Shown: positions 30,306 through 41,691, counted from the stretch's first letter. The stretch is 64,000 nucleotides of DNA from Thereva unica (GCA_949987705.1 OX465281.1:193489112-193553111); one strand, 5' to 3'. Made by a program: numbers and translations. The notes: generated by a model from the sequence alone, not told the origin.

Positions 30306-31620
30306 CTCCCTCGAAAAATGTTAGAAATATCTCTCCAACTTCACTCCCTCAAAAAATGTAAGAATTGTCTCTTCAGTACAAAATTTGCCTCCCTCGAAAA
30401 ATGTAAGAATTGTTACCTCCCTCGAAAAATGTAAGAATTATCTCTTCAGTACAAAATTCACCTCCCTCGAAAAATGTAAGAATTGTCTCTTCAGCACAAA
30501 ATTCACCTCCCTCGAAAAATGTAAGAATTGTTACCTGCCTCGAAAAATGTAAGAAATATCCCTCGAGCACAAAACTTCACTCCCTCAAAAAATGGAAGAA
30601 TTGTCTCTTTAGTATAAAATGTAAGAGATTTCTCCCAGTTCGTACCCAGCAAACCACATGTAATGCATAACAAAGAAATGCATTCGGCGTACATTACAAG
30701 TAAGCTATTTGAAAGCTATCAATCAGCGACTGCTTACAAGCCTTACAAATACATTACAAGCAATGTATTAAATTATGTTTGGATTCTGGGGATTCATACT
30801 CGTATGAATATATCAAATCAGGCAGTAGCACCGTTATCTTTTCGAGGCACTTTCCGCCGCTAGTAGAAAATTTTTGCTCATTTGTAAGTGTTTGCACCAA
30901 GTGCCGTGCGCATTTTATCCAGTATTGTATTTCAACTATAACGGGGTGAGTAAAGTATAATTATGTTTTATACTTTCTTTACCTAAGATTTAATACATAC
31001 TTATATCAAATTGTGTAAAGATAATCTTTCGAGGCAGATAAATCACATCGTTTAAAATCAATGCATTTCATCCTAGAGCATCCTTAATGCTATACAATAC
31101 ATTTTGTTAGCTTTATGAAATGTCTTTTGTAATGCATTTGCAACATTTATAAAATGTATTTGTAATTTATAATGTATGCATTACATATTTCTATATGAAA
31201 TATATTGTTAATGCATTACAAGCAATGCATTTCATCCTAGGACATGCCTAATGTTTTTTAATGCATTCCGTATTACTTACAAAATGCTTTCTGTAATGCA
31301 TTTCATTCATTTCTGAAATGTATTGTGAATTCATTTTGTATGCATTCGTGGTTTACTGGGTATTTACAATCTCACCACGGCTCGGTTTAAATTGGATATT
31401 TGACTGCGGCAAAAACAGTAAGAAAATATCTCTGCAGTTCGTGTATACAATCTCACCTCGCCGCAATTCGAATTGGATATTTTATTGTCGCAAAAGAAAT
31501 AAGAAAATTTTGTTCCAGTTCGTGTTGACAATCTCACCTCGGGGCAGTTCAGATTGGATATTTTGCTGCCGCAAAAGAAGTAAGAAATGTGTCTTCACTT
31601 CGTAATTTACAAACGCACGA
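30306..31620. repeat. Multi-period tandem array, interrupted by a MITE
   Basis: Left block: CTCCCTCGAAAAATGTAAGA units start at 30306, 30344, 30389, 30417, 30462, 30507, 30535 and 30580, giving spacings 38, 45, 28, 45, 45, 28, 45. Right block: three 81-bp units start ACAATCTCACC at 31366, 31447 and 31528 and contain AATTGGATATTTT...CAAAAGAAGTAAGAAA. Both blocks share the AAGAAATxTCTCTxCAGT core, so the 45- and 28-bp units look like deletion forms of the 81-bp unit. Apparent proteins here are repeat by-products. Confidence 0.8.
30645..31360. mobile_element. MITE rich in AATGCATTAC motifs, TA target
   Basis: 716 bp with ends CCCAGCAAACCAC and the complement of CCCAGTAAACCAC, flanked by TA at 30643-30644 and 31361-31362. 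Its removal rejoins the tandem array (CAGTTCG-TA-TTTACAATCTC). Many copies of ATGCATT/AATGCATTACA in both orientations fill the interior. No coding sequence. TA duplication suggests a Tc1/mariner-like origin, not certain. Confidence 0.75.
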
Positions 31621-33140
31621 TACACGCTCATATCCCAGTAGTACATTATTTTTGAACCGGGACATTTAAAAAAGTTGAGGCCTCAGTACAATTTACTATG
31701 GTGTACGGGACAAATGAACTGCCTCTTGTAAGTCCGGCTCAACTCTAGTCCGAAGTAATATGGAATACACACCGACACTTATAAAATCGCATTGTATTAT
31801 ACAAAGTGTTGAGTGCAGCGCGTTGAGCTGACTATCACCTCTGCTCAACAAACTGACATTTGTGCTCATCAATACGTGGAGTCATATATCAGCCTACTTA
31901 GTTAAATTTAAACGGCTAGACTTCAGGTGAGAGCTGGTAGAGTTACTCATAATTCCACCTATAAAACAGCTGCTGCCGCAGTTTACTACATGGTTTTTAT
32001 GTCAAATCAGAGGAACGTCTTGTTTGTGATAACGATAGCAGTTAACTTTAAAGTAAACTTTAATCTTAAACTTTTGCGCCATATTTTAGCTATCACAAAT
32101 CTTATCTTATTTTAAGATTTGATAAACTGGTGGATAAAAATATTTTCCGAACTTAAAACCTTTCCAATTTCCTTTAAATCTATGGTTAAAGTTTAATTTT
32201 TTCATGAGGATGTTCTTGAGGATGCAGATAAACATAGATCTAATTTAGAAAAAGATATGCAAATATCCTTAGTTCGTACACCCATTTTTCATTTATTTTC
32301 TACCCAACTACATTTTAAAGCACATTTGTTCACTATACACGAGTATACAACTCCACATAATCCCTTTGAACTCGTATGTATCTATGTAAGTCTGCAATCC
32401 ATAAAGCCTTTAATAATATCCTTTAGACTTCCGTAATTGCATTTGTGTGTATGCTCATAGAAAACTTAGCAACATTACCGCAAATTAGCAAAACTTTTCG
32501 GTTATCATAAATTACCCCCTGCTGATGCAGACTGGGCCTTATTTATTGCAAACCAGTCTTGAAAGTTTGCCAGTAAGATTATTCCTCCCTTTGTAAGGAG
32601 CTAGCAGGCATCGGATCGAGAAACCATTGATTACCTAGGCATTACCAGGCATTCTGCATCAAAACTTGAATAGTAAGAAATTTCTAAGCATGAAATTTCT
32701 CTAGGAAGTTGAAAATTCCGAATTTGGTGAGTTATGATGAAATATGTTTTGGAATTTTTTTGTTGTTGTGGCTGTTGGTGATTTGAAAGAAATTATTTTG
32801 GCACTTGGTACTTGCAGTAACCCGGTATCTTTTTAGAGTGTGCTCTTATTAGAAGGAAGAATAGTGAAGGTTTTAGTAGAGATGAGACAGCACTTTGTTT
32901 TTGAGGTGTTAAATTCGACACCATTCATGCAGTCTTAATGAAAAATAAGTTAGCTGTCCCAGGTAGTAGAGTTAGACAGGATCTAACGATTTAAAAGACA
33001 AGTCCTGGCACTTGCTTAGCTCTTATTGTTGAAGAGGTAGGAGTAGCTGAGAGTACCGTATCGGAGATGCTGGTAATTTTTGCTACAAACAAGGCACAAG
33101 GAACGGCTCTATAAGCGCCGTCTTTGCAATTATAATAAAG
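31621..33140. other. No gene recognised
   Basis: About 1.5 kb with no motif-bearing frame; AT-rich, no obvious repeats apart from short T-runs. Confidence 0.45.
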
Positions 33141-33159
33141 CTATACTAGCAGCAAAAGG

Positions 33160-33810
33160 CAAGAACTGACTGGCAAATCTATCTCCTTCAATCGATCATG
33201 GGACATAAGGCGGAAACAGTTGCTCCCCATCGGACTCACAGCTCTAGGCTCCGACCAAGATCTCCCAGTTATTTCGGCCTCTCCCAGTAGAGCCCTTCTC
33301 AACGTTTTTTCTAGGTCTTTCGTCTCGACGGTATCCTTGCGGATTCCTGTCAAGGGCGAGTTTGGCTAGATTTTCGTTTTCGCGTCTCAAAGTGTGACCA
33401 GCCCAATTCCATTTCCTTTGCCTGATTTGGTCGTCTATCCTTTCTTGACCGGCATGGCGACGTAGTTCTTCATTTGAAACTCTATCTTGCCAGCGGAATT
33501 TTAGGATACGACGCAGGTATCTGTTGATGAAAACTTGTAGGCGCCTTTTGTTAAATTGGGTGACTTTTATCATTTCGCAGCCGTACAAAATAACTGCCGT
33601 AATGTTGGAGTTGAACAGCCAGTTTGGAGTTAGTTGAAATCTGCGTTGATCTCCCTATGCGAAACAGGCATGCATATGCGCTTCGTGCTTTATTTATTCT
33701 GAAACTGACATCTTCTTCTGCAACTCCATTTTCGGTAATAATACTACCGAGGTAGCAAAATTTATCGACCAGTTTCACGTCACGGTAATTCAGCGTCAAC
33801 GTTATTCAGC
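33160..33810 (-). pseudogene. LINE G: RT C-terminal region
   Basis: FCYLGSIITENGVAEEDV (near 33760), INKARSAYACL, MYGCEMIKVTQFNKRRLQVF, INRYLRRILKFRWQDRVSNE, KWNWAGHTLRRENENLAKLA and DRNPQGYRRDERPRKNVEKG. This is the post-catalytic end of an APE-type LINE reverse transcriptase (YLGS, CE..W, GH.LRR, NPQG..RR.RP). A frameshift near 33580 splits it, and the RT core is absent. Confidence 0.7.
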
Positions 33811-34589
33811 GTTATTTATCAGCATTTCTTTGGTTTTATTCGGCTGGAATACTTTCTTTTGCCAAATTGTTTAACATATTTTTGAAGTTTTGATGTAGCC
33901 CAGTTGTCAGAGACTTTGACCCAGCATGGGGTCAAACACCAACATGGGTGTAGAACACGATAAAAAAATCTTTGCTGCTCTAAATTGTATGCTAACTTCA
34001 CGATTTCGCAAACAATTTCAAAAAATTGTTTTTTGCGTTATATCTCGAAAAAACAAATAATATCCGAAAACTAATTGCACCGCGTGAAAGAGCGGAAAAT
34101 TTCACTAAAAGTCATGTAATAACATATTTAAAAAAAATTCTTCTTATTATTATAAAAAAATAATAAAAATAAGAAAGCGAATTCGAAAAGTCTACACGCG
34201 CCAAACCTCAGAATTCAAGTATTCAAGCGAGGCGGTCGGGGAAAAACTAAAGTATCCTTGCCTAAAATGTACGCATGAAAAAAAAATGATTTTAAAGAGG
34301 AGACTCTAAGCTTTCTAATAAAGTCGTTAAGAAAACTTAACCGGAAGTTAGAATTTCTACATTTTTCGCTGATGTTATGTTATGATGCTTAAAATTGAAG
34401 ATATATATTAATCGGGACCTCCAACAAAAATATCCTTGTACACTTATCACCATTATACTTTTACTTTTGATGTAAAAATAATTAAATTTATATGCATTGT
34501 CTCTGTTTCATAAAACTTTCGTTTTAAATTAATCATTTTCTCTTACAGCATTCATTCAACGCCATTTTGATTTCCACAAATAGCCGGGA
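33811..34589. other. No gene recognised
   Basis: AT-rich intergenic-looking sequence with A/T runs; no features supported. Confidence 0.45.
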
Positions 34590-35107
34590 CACAGCCGAGA
34601 GAAGTAAAAGGCTGTAAATTGTGTTGTCTTTCTTTTTAAAGGATATTTTATTTATGGTAGGTGAGAAGCAGGCACTGTGTGTGTTAAAGGTCGTACAACA
34701 TCTGTTGACAGGTTCATTCTTTGCATATTCAGTCCGATGTGAGTATTCCCTTTTTTGTATGCCTGTTGCATCAAGCTTTTTCATTAAATTTGATTCTATC
34801 TGATAGGAACTGCACCTTGCTTTGCTCATTTAAGACGTCCAGGGTGAAGCATGAGATCAACAATTTCCTCCTATCTGCTAGCGACTTTAGATCTAGCACC
34901 TTTAATCTTTCCATATAAGGACGTATACATATTTTGAAAATCACGCGGATCGTGTAAACTACTCAGAGCAGAGAGAATAAATTGCTTCTGCACTGACTCA
35001 AGGCTCTTGTTACTCTTGTGAGATCCCAGGTGGAGCGTGCGTATTCTAAGATTGGGCGGACAGGATTTATCCGATTTAAAGTTGCATACCAAATTACTAT
35101 AAAACAT
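34590..35107 (-). pseudogene. LINE family B, 3' fragment
   Basis: Minus-strand pieces SLESVQKQFILSALSSLHDP (near 35000), YSHRTEYAKNEPVNRCCTTF (near 34720) and CFSPTINKISFKKK match the end of family B (compare 3700-4100). Several frameshifts. No RT core remains. Confidence 0.75.
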
Positions 35108-35479
35108 AAAAATTTAAACTGTTGAATTTCATATAGAAAACCCGAGATTTCGTCTCAGGGGGAGGTATCTGTATCTGTATTTTGGTAAACGCCAAACATC
35201 GTAAATTTATCCTATTTTATGGCTTAGTGGTTTTATTGCCTTGATTCGGCTCATCTCGTATCAGTAAGTGGTTTTGGAGTAATATCTTTTACATTCTTTA
35301 AAACGTTTGGCGGCCTCAATGTTGAAGAGGAACTGAAAACATATATTTTTGACACAATATTAAAAAAAATTGTAGCTGTTAAGCATGGCAATTTTTACAA
35401 GATTTTTCTCTCCTAGGGAGAAAATTGAGGACTCCGTGCAACCGCCCGGGACCCTCAATTTTGAATTTGATATTTGCCC
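35108..35479. other. No gene recognised
   Basis: Short non-coding spacer between a LINE fragment and the second Harbinger element. Confidence 0.4.
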
Positions 35480-35663
35480 GGCCTGCACGATGCGGTGAAC
35501 GCTTGATTCTAATGTTGGCTCGAATGATTGAGTCAAATGGACTCGACGATTAGTATGATAAATGTCCTGCTACACGGTGGAGCGAGCGTTTGATCCAATG
35601 CAATTGAATCAAACGGTCGCCAAGTCATGTAATTTTTTAAATTGAATTGTCAAAGAAAGCAAA

Positions 35664-37380
35664 ATGGAAGATGTGAATATTGAAATTGCTACTGCTGCCG
35701 GCCGGAGCAGTGATTTTGTTGTCATGTTGCAAGTTATTAGTAAGGAGTAAGCGCAAAAGACGTACAAGGAGGTGGTAGATGTTGTCTTTAAATAAAAGCA
35801 GGCGACGGTAAGTAAATAAATAATATGTAATATATAAGATTGTCTATTTTGATTATCATTCATACTCAAGATTTAAAATTATTTCAAGTAAAACTAAACA
35901 TTTTAGGTATGATGGTTCTGAAATGTTATTTGATTTACTAAAGGAGCCTTCAGGAACATTTGAAAACTTCTGCAGAATGTCAGCTGAAGATTTTGAATAT
36001 CTTTTGAACAAGATTGAAAAAAAAAATAACAAAACAAGATACCAATATGAGGCAAGCTATTGCGGCGAAAGATCGCCTAGCAGTTACTCTACGTTTTTTA
36101 GCTACCGGCGACTCTTTTACAAGTCTTGCATACCTATTTAAAATATCTCATCAGTCCATAAGCAATATTGTCCCTGATGTGTGTCAGGGCCTCATTGAGG
36201 CACTAAAGAATGAAATACGGGTAAGGAAAATGCAACTTGTATTTTGAATGTAATTTTAATATATGTAGTTATAAATCTTTACATTATGAGCACAATTACT
36301 GTTGGTTATTACTGTTGGTTAAACTTAAAATATCTGTTACATTAGCATAGTATGTTAGTACGGATCCTCCAGCATCCCGGGAGGATTCCGGTGAAAATAC
36401 ACAGGTCGGACTGTTTTCTGGAGACGGAGTAATTACAGCTTGGGAATAATAATTGTAAGAAGTAATAACGGAAGGCGTATTTATAGAATCTAAAGAATCC
36501 ATTTCACAAAGTTCTGCCTCAAAAACTATATTATCGATTTTGTTTTGTACAGTAACCTGAGTTCTATGTGACAGCCTTCGAAGCTTAGCAGCTAAAAGTT
36601 GCCCGTACAAAGCAGGTGCATCTTGTAATGCCTCCGAACTCCGTATTTGCGATTTGTTGGTGAGGCTCGTCAAAGCATCACTTGCTTTCTTTAAATGTTT
36701 TGTAACATTTAAATCGACTTGACTGAGGCCTCCTCTTCTTTTTTTGAGCGCTTTGTGGCAATACATAGTTTATAGCACCTGGGCTTCCATTCCCGCTTTC
36801 CATACTGTTCCTGTTCTCTCTTTCTTCGTGAAGGTTCGCTGAAGGTTCAGTATTATGGTATTATCTTGCCCTACATTTTCTTTATTATTCATTACTTCCT
36901 CATCCCCTGAGAATTCTTCATTATGGGTTTCCTATAAAAAAATAGTTGTAGTTATTTAAATAATAAATTTATATAATTAAGCGTACTATAAATATGTAAT
37001 CTTTTTTAGCTGCCACGGACAGAGGGAGAATGGAAAATAATAGAAAATGGTTTTAGTCAGCGCTGGAACTTCCCTCATTGTGTGGGTGCAATGGACGGAA
37101 AGCATATTTTGCTTCAAGCCCCATTTAATAGCGAATCTACATTTTATAATTATAAAAAATCGTTCAGCATAGTACTTTTAGCATTGGTTGATGCAGATTA
37201 CTGCTTCACATTTGTTGACGTTGGAGCTCAAGGACGAATGAACGACGCAGGAGTCTTTGCAAGCCCATCACTATACCGTAAAACGATGCGAGAGGATCTT
37301 TTTCTTCCACCAAGGGAACCCCTTCCAGAACGCCAAAAAAGCGTTCCGTATGTTGTAGTTGGTGATGGTACATTTTCTCT
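35664..37380 (+). pseudogene. Harbinger transposase, truncated
   Basis: Exon 1 (35664 to about 35810) has a hydrophobic/basic N-terminus and a GTAAGT donor. Exon 2 (35907-36220) has FDLLKEPSGTFENFCRMSAE, DFEYLLNKIEKK (frameshift in an A-run near 36030), RLAVTLRFLATGDSFTSLAY and SISNIVPDVCQGLIEALKNE. Exon 3 starts at 37020 after CTTTTTTAG: EGEWKIIENGFSQRWNFPHC, GAMDGKHI (catalytic Asp) and YVVVGDGTF (second Asp). It stops at 37380 at the LINE boundary, so the catalytic Glu and C-terminus are missing. Confidence 0.8.
36296..36934 (-). pseudogene. MADF/BESS accessory protein, C-terminal exon
   Basis: An acceptor-like run (TTTTTTTATAG) lies just above 36934. The exon then encodes EFSGDEEVMNNKEN, a basic AQKKKRRP segment, a one-base shift near 36720, then LNVTKHLKKASDALTSL and APALYGQLLAAKLRRLSHRT with QNKIDNIVFEAEL. 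The L..KLRRL....Q...QNKI..I.FEAEL block is the BESS-like end of MADF proteins. It lies within the transposase intron (36221-37019), antisense to it. The first exon is at 40625-40754. Confidence 0.65.
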
Positions 37381-37602
37381 AAGTATCTTTATTTATTTAT
37401 TTGCCAAACAAGGCACTTAACAAAAACAGTTACAGATAAAAAAATACATATTAACATTAATAAGGAACATTGCAGTATTTAATATTTAAATATTAAACTA
37501 AGATCTAGGTCTATAAGAAGAGGACAATAGGAAAATTAGTTTTCTTTTATAGGAACTTTTGTTAATTGAGGGAGAGACACAGGACGCGTAGGAATTGAAG
37601 GT

Positions 37603-37682
37603 AATGCAGCACCTGTTAACGGGCTCGTTTCTAGCATATTCAGTGCGATGCGGGTACACTTTAAGCAGTTTGGAATGTCTTG
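37603..37682 (-). pseudogene. LINE family B C-terminal tail beyond the LINE C stub
   Basis: The end of the family B protein resumes here on the minus strand (RIALNMLETSPLTG, like NEPVNRCC of the other copies) after the 37683-37975 insertion. Confidence 0.5.
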
Positions 37683-37975
37683 TTTTTTTTTTTTATGTGG
37701 TAAATACAAGCTTAGGAATCACCCTTTGTACTACATGTCTGTCATGTCGTTCAAGTCATGGTCAGTGTCTAGTAGTAAGCTTGATTTGAAGGATAGAGGA
37801 GAAAGGATAGGTTAGGGGTCTGGAGGGTGCGTGAGTAGATGTCGATGTGCCTTGCGTTTGAACTCTAAGATATTATATGAGTTCGGAAACACCGACTGTG
37901 GAAGGGAGTTCCACAATCGAGTTGTTCTATTTATAAACGAACTACTAAAACGTAATGTGCGCGAAGAGGAGGGCT
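37683..37975 (-). mobile_element. LINE C 3' stub with poly(A)
   Basis: Minus-strand SSFINRTTRLWNSLPQSVFP, then NSYNILEFKRKAHRHLL and a stop, a 3' UTR and an A-tail (T-run 37683-37692). The RLWNSLP..VFP...N...FK..VH.HL pattern is the extreme C-terminus of a CR1/jockey-group LINE protein. A second copy is at 62728-62960. Confidence 0.7.
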
Positions 37976-39855
37976 GTAGCGTATGCGGGTGAGCCGAGTT
38001 GGCTAGTTGTTTGTCGAGTATCGTTAAATTTGATTGTGTCCGACAGGAACTGCACCTTGTGGTTATTGTTCAGGACATCCAGGGTAAAACAAGATATAAG
38101 CAATTTCCGTCTAAGGGATAGAGGCAAGAGATCAAGGATTTTGAGCCTGTCCTTATAGTGAGGAAGGTCGAGAAAATCCGAAGGATTATAGAGGTTCCTA
38201 AGCGCGAAAAGAAGGAACTTCTTTTGGACAGATTCTATTCGATTAATACTAATTTGAAATATAGGATCCCAGATCTGGCACGCATACTCAAGAATAGGAC
38301 GGACCAATGAGCAAAACAAGGCTTTAGTAACCCAAACATTGTCGAATTCTTTAGCTCTTCTCTTGATAAAGCCCAACAGCGTGTTGGATCTAGCAATAAT
38401 ATTATCATAGTGTAAGTTAAAGTTTAGCTTGCTGTCGAGGACAATGCCTAAATCAACAATGTGATCGACACGATCCAAGACATTGTCATTGAGATAATAA
38501 TTCTGCAGCTGTTTGATTCTTTTCCTGGAGAAGGTAATTACGTGGCACTTACTGGTGTTAAGAAGAAGATTGTTAGTGGTGCACCAGTCTTGTAGTGCAT
38601 TAAGTTTCGACTGTAAAAAGGATACATCAGTTTGAGACCTTATAGCACTATAAATTTTTAAATCATCGGCGTAAAAGAGGTGCGGAATACCATTTAATAT
38701 TTCAGATAGATCGGAAATGAATATGTTAAATAGAAGTGGCCCTAGGTGGCTGCCTTGCGGTACACCTGAGGTTACATTGATTTCTTTTGAGAGGAAGCCC
38801 TGAAATCTTACCACCTGAGTTCTCCCGTTAAGATAGGATGTTATCCAATCCAGAAGGGGGCCGGATATCCCAAATCTTAATAATTTCATATATAGAATGT
38901 GGTGGTCTACTCGATCGAATGCCTTGCTGAAGTCAGTGTAGATAGCGTCAAACTGGTGGCCTTGTTCCATACCGCACAGTAGTTCGGATATCATTATCAT
39001 AAGATTGGATGTGGTGGAACGACCTTTTCTGAAACCATGTTGCTGATCGTTTAGGTTCGGAACAATTAGAGGGGCAATCTTGTCATAGATAAGTTTTTCA
39101 AATAGTTTAGGGATAACAGATAGGATAGCAATGCCCCTATAGTTGTCCACCGCATGTTTATCACCTGACTTAAAGATTGGTGTGAGGAAGGATTTCTTCC
39201 ATACCGAAGGAAACTTACCGGCAGAAAGGGACTTGTTAAAAATGAGGTGAAGAGGGAGTAGAATGAGTTGGGCGTGGCTCTGCAAAAAACTTGCAGGTAG
39301 ACAGTCCGGACCGTGACCTTTATTGACCTCCAGATCTGTAAGACCTGTCATTATATCTTTGGGCGATAAAGATATATTGTCTATAAGGACCGCAGTTTCG
39401 GAATGCTCTCTTGGGACAGTGTGTGCAGTCGAAGAAATGGGGCAGAAGATTTCACTGAACCTGTCCGCAAACATGTTTGAAATTTCTTGGTGGAGAGAGG
39501 AGTGCGTGATACCGTTTGTCATTGTTGTCGGGTAGCCTGATGTTTTTCGCTTTAGGTTAACGAAATCAAAGAATTTTTTAGGATTACGTATGATATTTTC
39601 ACCGACAGTCTTTGCATAGGTAGTATAGGCCTCCCGTGACCTATGATTAAATTCTGAGGCTAACCTGGCGTATTCAGATTTCTGCTCAGCACTAATATTG
39701 TTGTTATTTTTCACTACGCGGTACAATTTATTTCTCCTATTATGAAGGGACCGAGTGTTTTTGTCAAGCCATGGCTCCGTCAATTTATCCCTTTTTTTTA
39801 TTTTGGGTACGAATCTGCCAATGGTGTTAAAGATAACATCGTATAATCTAGTAAC
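37976..39855 (-). pseudogene. LINE family B reverse transcriptase, long open frame
   Basis: About 600 codons open from 39783: linker (EPWLDKNTRSLHNRRNKLYR, NPKKFFDFVNLKRKT), MFADRFSEIFCP, LEVNKGHGPDCLPASFL, DNYRGIAILSVIPKLFEKLI, QHGFRKGRSTTSN, YTDFSKAFDRVDH, GVPQGSHLGPLLFNIF, FYADDLKIY (YADD near 38664-38675) and VDLGIVLDSKLNFN. The RT core looks intact, but the endonuclease is broken and the C-terminus runs into the LINE C stub, giving an aberrant 30-residue end to 37945. Confidence 0.85.
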
Positions 39856-40275
39856 TAGCTCGTCAAAATCATCACCATCAAGTAGATCCTCCCAGTTAAT
39901 AAGGAATAATTCAGTGCTAATACTAACATTATCGAATCGAAGACTACAGAGTTGTTATAGGAGGCGAGAAAATCAGTTATTGTAGAACTGAGCTCGACGA
40001 CCCACGCGGAATGATGCGTAGTGTTATTAAATAGATTCTCCCCTTCAGAAGCGGGAAGCACGTTCAAATCCTCATAGTGGTTAGTGAAGATTAAATCCAA
40101 CCATTTCCCATTTGAATTTGGTTGGCTAATTACCTGTTGCAAGTCGTTGCTGTAAAGATTGTCGATAAACTTTATATCGACGGGGTTTGATACATTAATC
40201 GGAAGTAAATAACTGTCTTCCTCGTCACGAATAAAAGATATATTAGGCCGATTAAAATCACCTATGATTAATATA
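39856..40275 (-). pseudogene. LINE family B endonuclease, C-terminal half
   Basis: LQQVISQPNSNGKWLDLIFT and TTHHSAWVVELSS (near 40000) give the S/T-D/H-H end of the APE domain; an upstream IIGDFNRPNISFIRDEED segment (near 40250) carries the GDFN motif. The domain start lies on the far side of the MITE, at 40528-40625. Frame broken near 39860. Confidence 0.7.
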
Positions 40276-40527
40276 CAGTGAGCATCAATATAAAGTTAAC
40301 ACAAATTCCCCTTTATTTTATTTTGAGCCTTTTAGGGAGCCTCCAGGACTCCCTTAGAGGCAAATGCGAATTTTTAAATTATTTTTTAATTGTAGTAGAG
40401 ACTGTTACGAAGATTTTAAGGGGTCGTGTAGCCTCCTCCGATTTTTTTTGAGGAGGTAAAAACGTGGATTTTTTAGTGTATTTTTGTTGTTGAGCCTTTT
40501 GTGTTAACTTTATATTGATGCTCACTG
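40276..40527. mobile_element. Tc1/mariner-type MITE, 252 bp
   Basis: Inverted ends CAGTGAGCATCAATATAAAG (about 33 bp in all) at 40276 and its complement ending 40527, flanked by TA at 40274-40275 and 40528-40529. CAGTG ends and TA duplication are classic for Tc1/mariner. It splits the endonuclease of the family B LINE. No transposase. Confidence 0.85.
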
Positions 40528-40624
40528 TATCTTTGCTATCGTTGGATATTTCATCTATTATATGAATCACATTATCATATATAGATTCGTCGGAGTTTGG
40601 AGGTAAGTAAAAAGAACCGATGGC

Positions 40625-40754
40625 AATGTATCCATGCATCATACAAATACAAACTATTGCGATTTTTATGCTTTTTATTTTTTGGATCCCACAGTACCGG
40701 GTACGATTCGTACAATTGGATAAATTCCAGAATTAAATCGTTGCTCCATTCCAT
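40625..40754 (-). pseudogene. MADF first exon of the second Harbinger element (truncated)
   Basis: The ATG at 40754-40752 opens NDLILEFIQLYESYPVLWDP, KNKKHKNRNSLY and YDAW, a MADF domain start (L..F...YP.LWDP....KNR...YDAW). The frame then runs into LINE sequence, so the exon's 3' part is lost. Compare the exon at 181-313. Confidence 0.7.
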
Positions 40755-41215
40755 TGTAATACTTTGCCCCTTTCAAATTTACGCCACTTCAAATTAAATG
40801 TAAATAACACGCTAGAATAATTGTTGGCTTTCTTTAAAAAAATTTACTCTTTAATGATAATTATTAATAACAATTTCTTTAATAATAATTATAAATAATA
40901 TAAATAATCAATTATTAACTAATAATAAGACACATACATACATAATAATAAACATACATACCTGTCAAAACCCAAATCACAGAATGAACTGATGACCGAA
41001 ACGTGTAGCAGTGTACCAAATGTCTTCCAACTGTGGGGCCGAGTGGGAAAAAAGTGTTTGACTTGTCCCAAATACCGACAACAGCCCGAACGTGTCCAAA
41101 CGCGAACGTTGGACGGTTGACATTGGACACTCGTAGCTCGAGTATCGGCCACACGATGCGTCCTACCATCAAGCGTCCAACGTTGGAAGGTGTTCACCGC
41201 ATCGTGTAGAGCCGG

Positions 41216-41562
41216 CTTTAGCTTGGGCCCTGCCGGTAGGACTTTGCTTCGTTAAATGATCTGCTCGCCGATTAAAAGAAACAACCACCCTAGCCTCTCT
41301 CCAGTATCACGGAATATATGCCAGCGTAAAACTACATTGGAATATTGGCAGCAGAATTGGTAGGATCTTTTACAAGACCCGCTCAACAAGAGCTGGGAAG
41401 GTCTGGTCTTTCCAGGCACCTTTAAAGGGCTTTGAAGGGCTTACAAGAGAACCCAAGAAATGTGTGATCATTAATATGTATGCAGTTCCTTGGTATCCTT
41501 CTGTAAAGGACCGCTCACGAGATTTGACGTAGACAATTCCATTTGGCTGGAGTTTTTAAATC
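41216..41562. other. No gene recognised
   Basis: Spacer between the Harbinger element and the region of RpL37; no supportable frame. Confidence 0.4.
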
Positions 41563-41583
41563 ATGTCGGGGTCACCATTTTAT
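41563..41583 (+). other. Possible short first coding exon
   Basis: ATGTCGGGGTCACCATTTTA then T, reading MSGSPFY, followed immediately by GTAAGTATTTT, a strong donor in phase 0. It lies about 110 bp beyond the 3' end of RpL37 in the opposite orientation. No downstream exon is identified, so this is only a candidate host-gene start. Confidence 0.25.
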
Positions 41584-41691
41584 GTAAGTATTTTCCCTTT
41601 AAAATTTATTAATTGCCAACTATTGCTATAATATAGCCTTATTTGATTTTGCTTTTGAATTTAATAATTTTGTGTAATGTTTTTTTACAAA

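Larger units (their letters stand above)
37382..40625 (-). mobile_element. LINE family B copy inserted in Harbinger
   Basis: Runs from partial endonuclease (YIAIGSFYLPPN, 40620) to an (AAAT)n tail at 37388-37402. It is interrupted by a mariner-type MITE (40276-40527) and a LINE C 3' stub (37683-37975). It joins the transposase (left) to the MADF first exon (right), although these should be separated by the rest of the transposase, implying loss of target DNA. No target duplication found. Confidence 0.8.
35480..41215. mobile_element. Second Harbinger element (MADF type), middle replaced
   Basis: The ends share inverted CACGATGCGGTGAAC (35486-35500 and complement near 41190-41205), preceded by GC-rich GGCC/CCGGC. 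Inside are a plus-strand Harbinger transposase pseudogene and a minus-strand MADF accessory gene whose first exon lies near the right end. A family B LINE occupies 37382-40625. A clean target triplet is not visible, so outer limits are approximate. Confidence 0.65.

Noticed and set aside
30373..30694. Repetitive proteins (ILTFFEGGEF-type and PPSKNVRI-type)
   Set aside because: Translations of the tandem array in several frames on both strands; no start context or conservation expected.
30306..31620. CRISPR-like array
   Set aside because: Spacers between the repeats are themselves repeats, spacings vary, and the genome is eukaryotic.
37945..37975. Genuine C-terminus of the family B LINE protein (ATALLFAHITF)
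   Set aside because: It is out-of-frame translation of the inserted LINE C stub; the true family B tail resumes at 37682.
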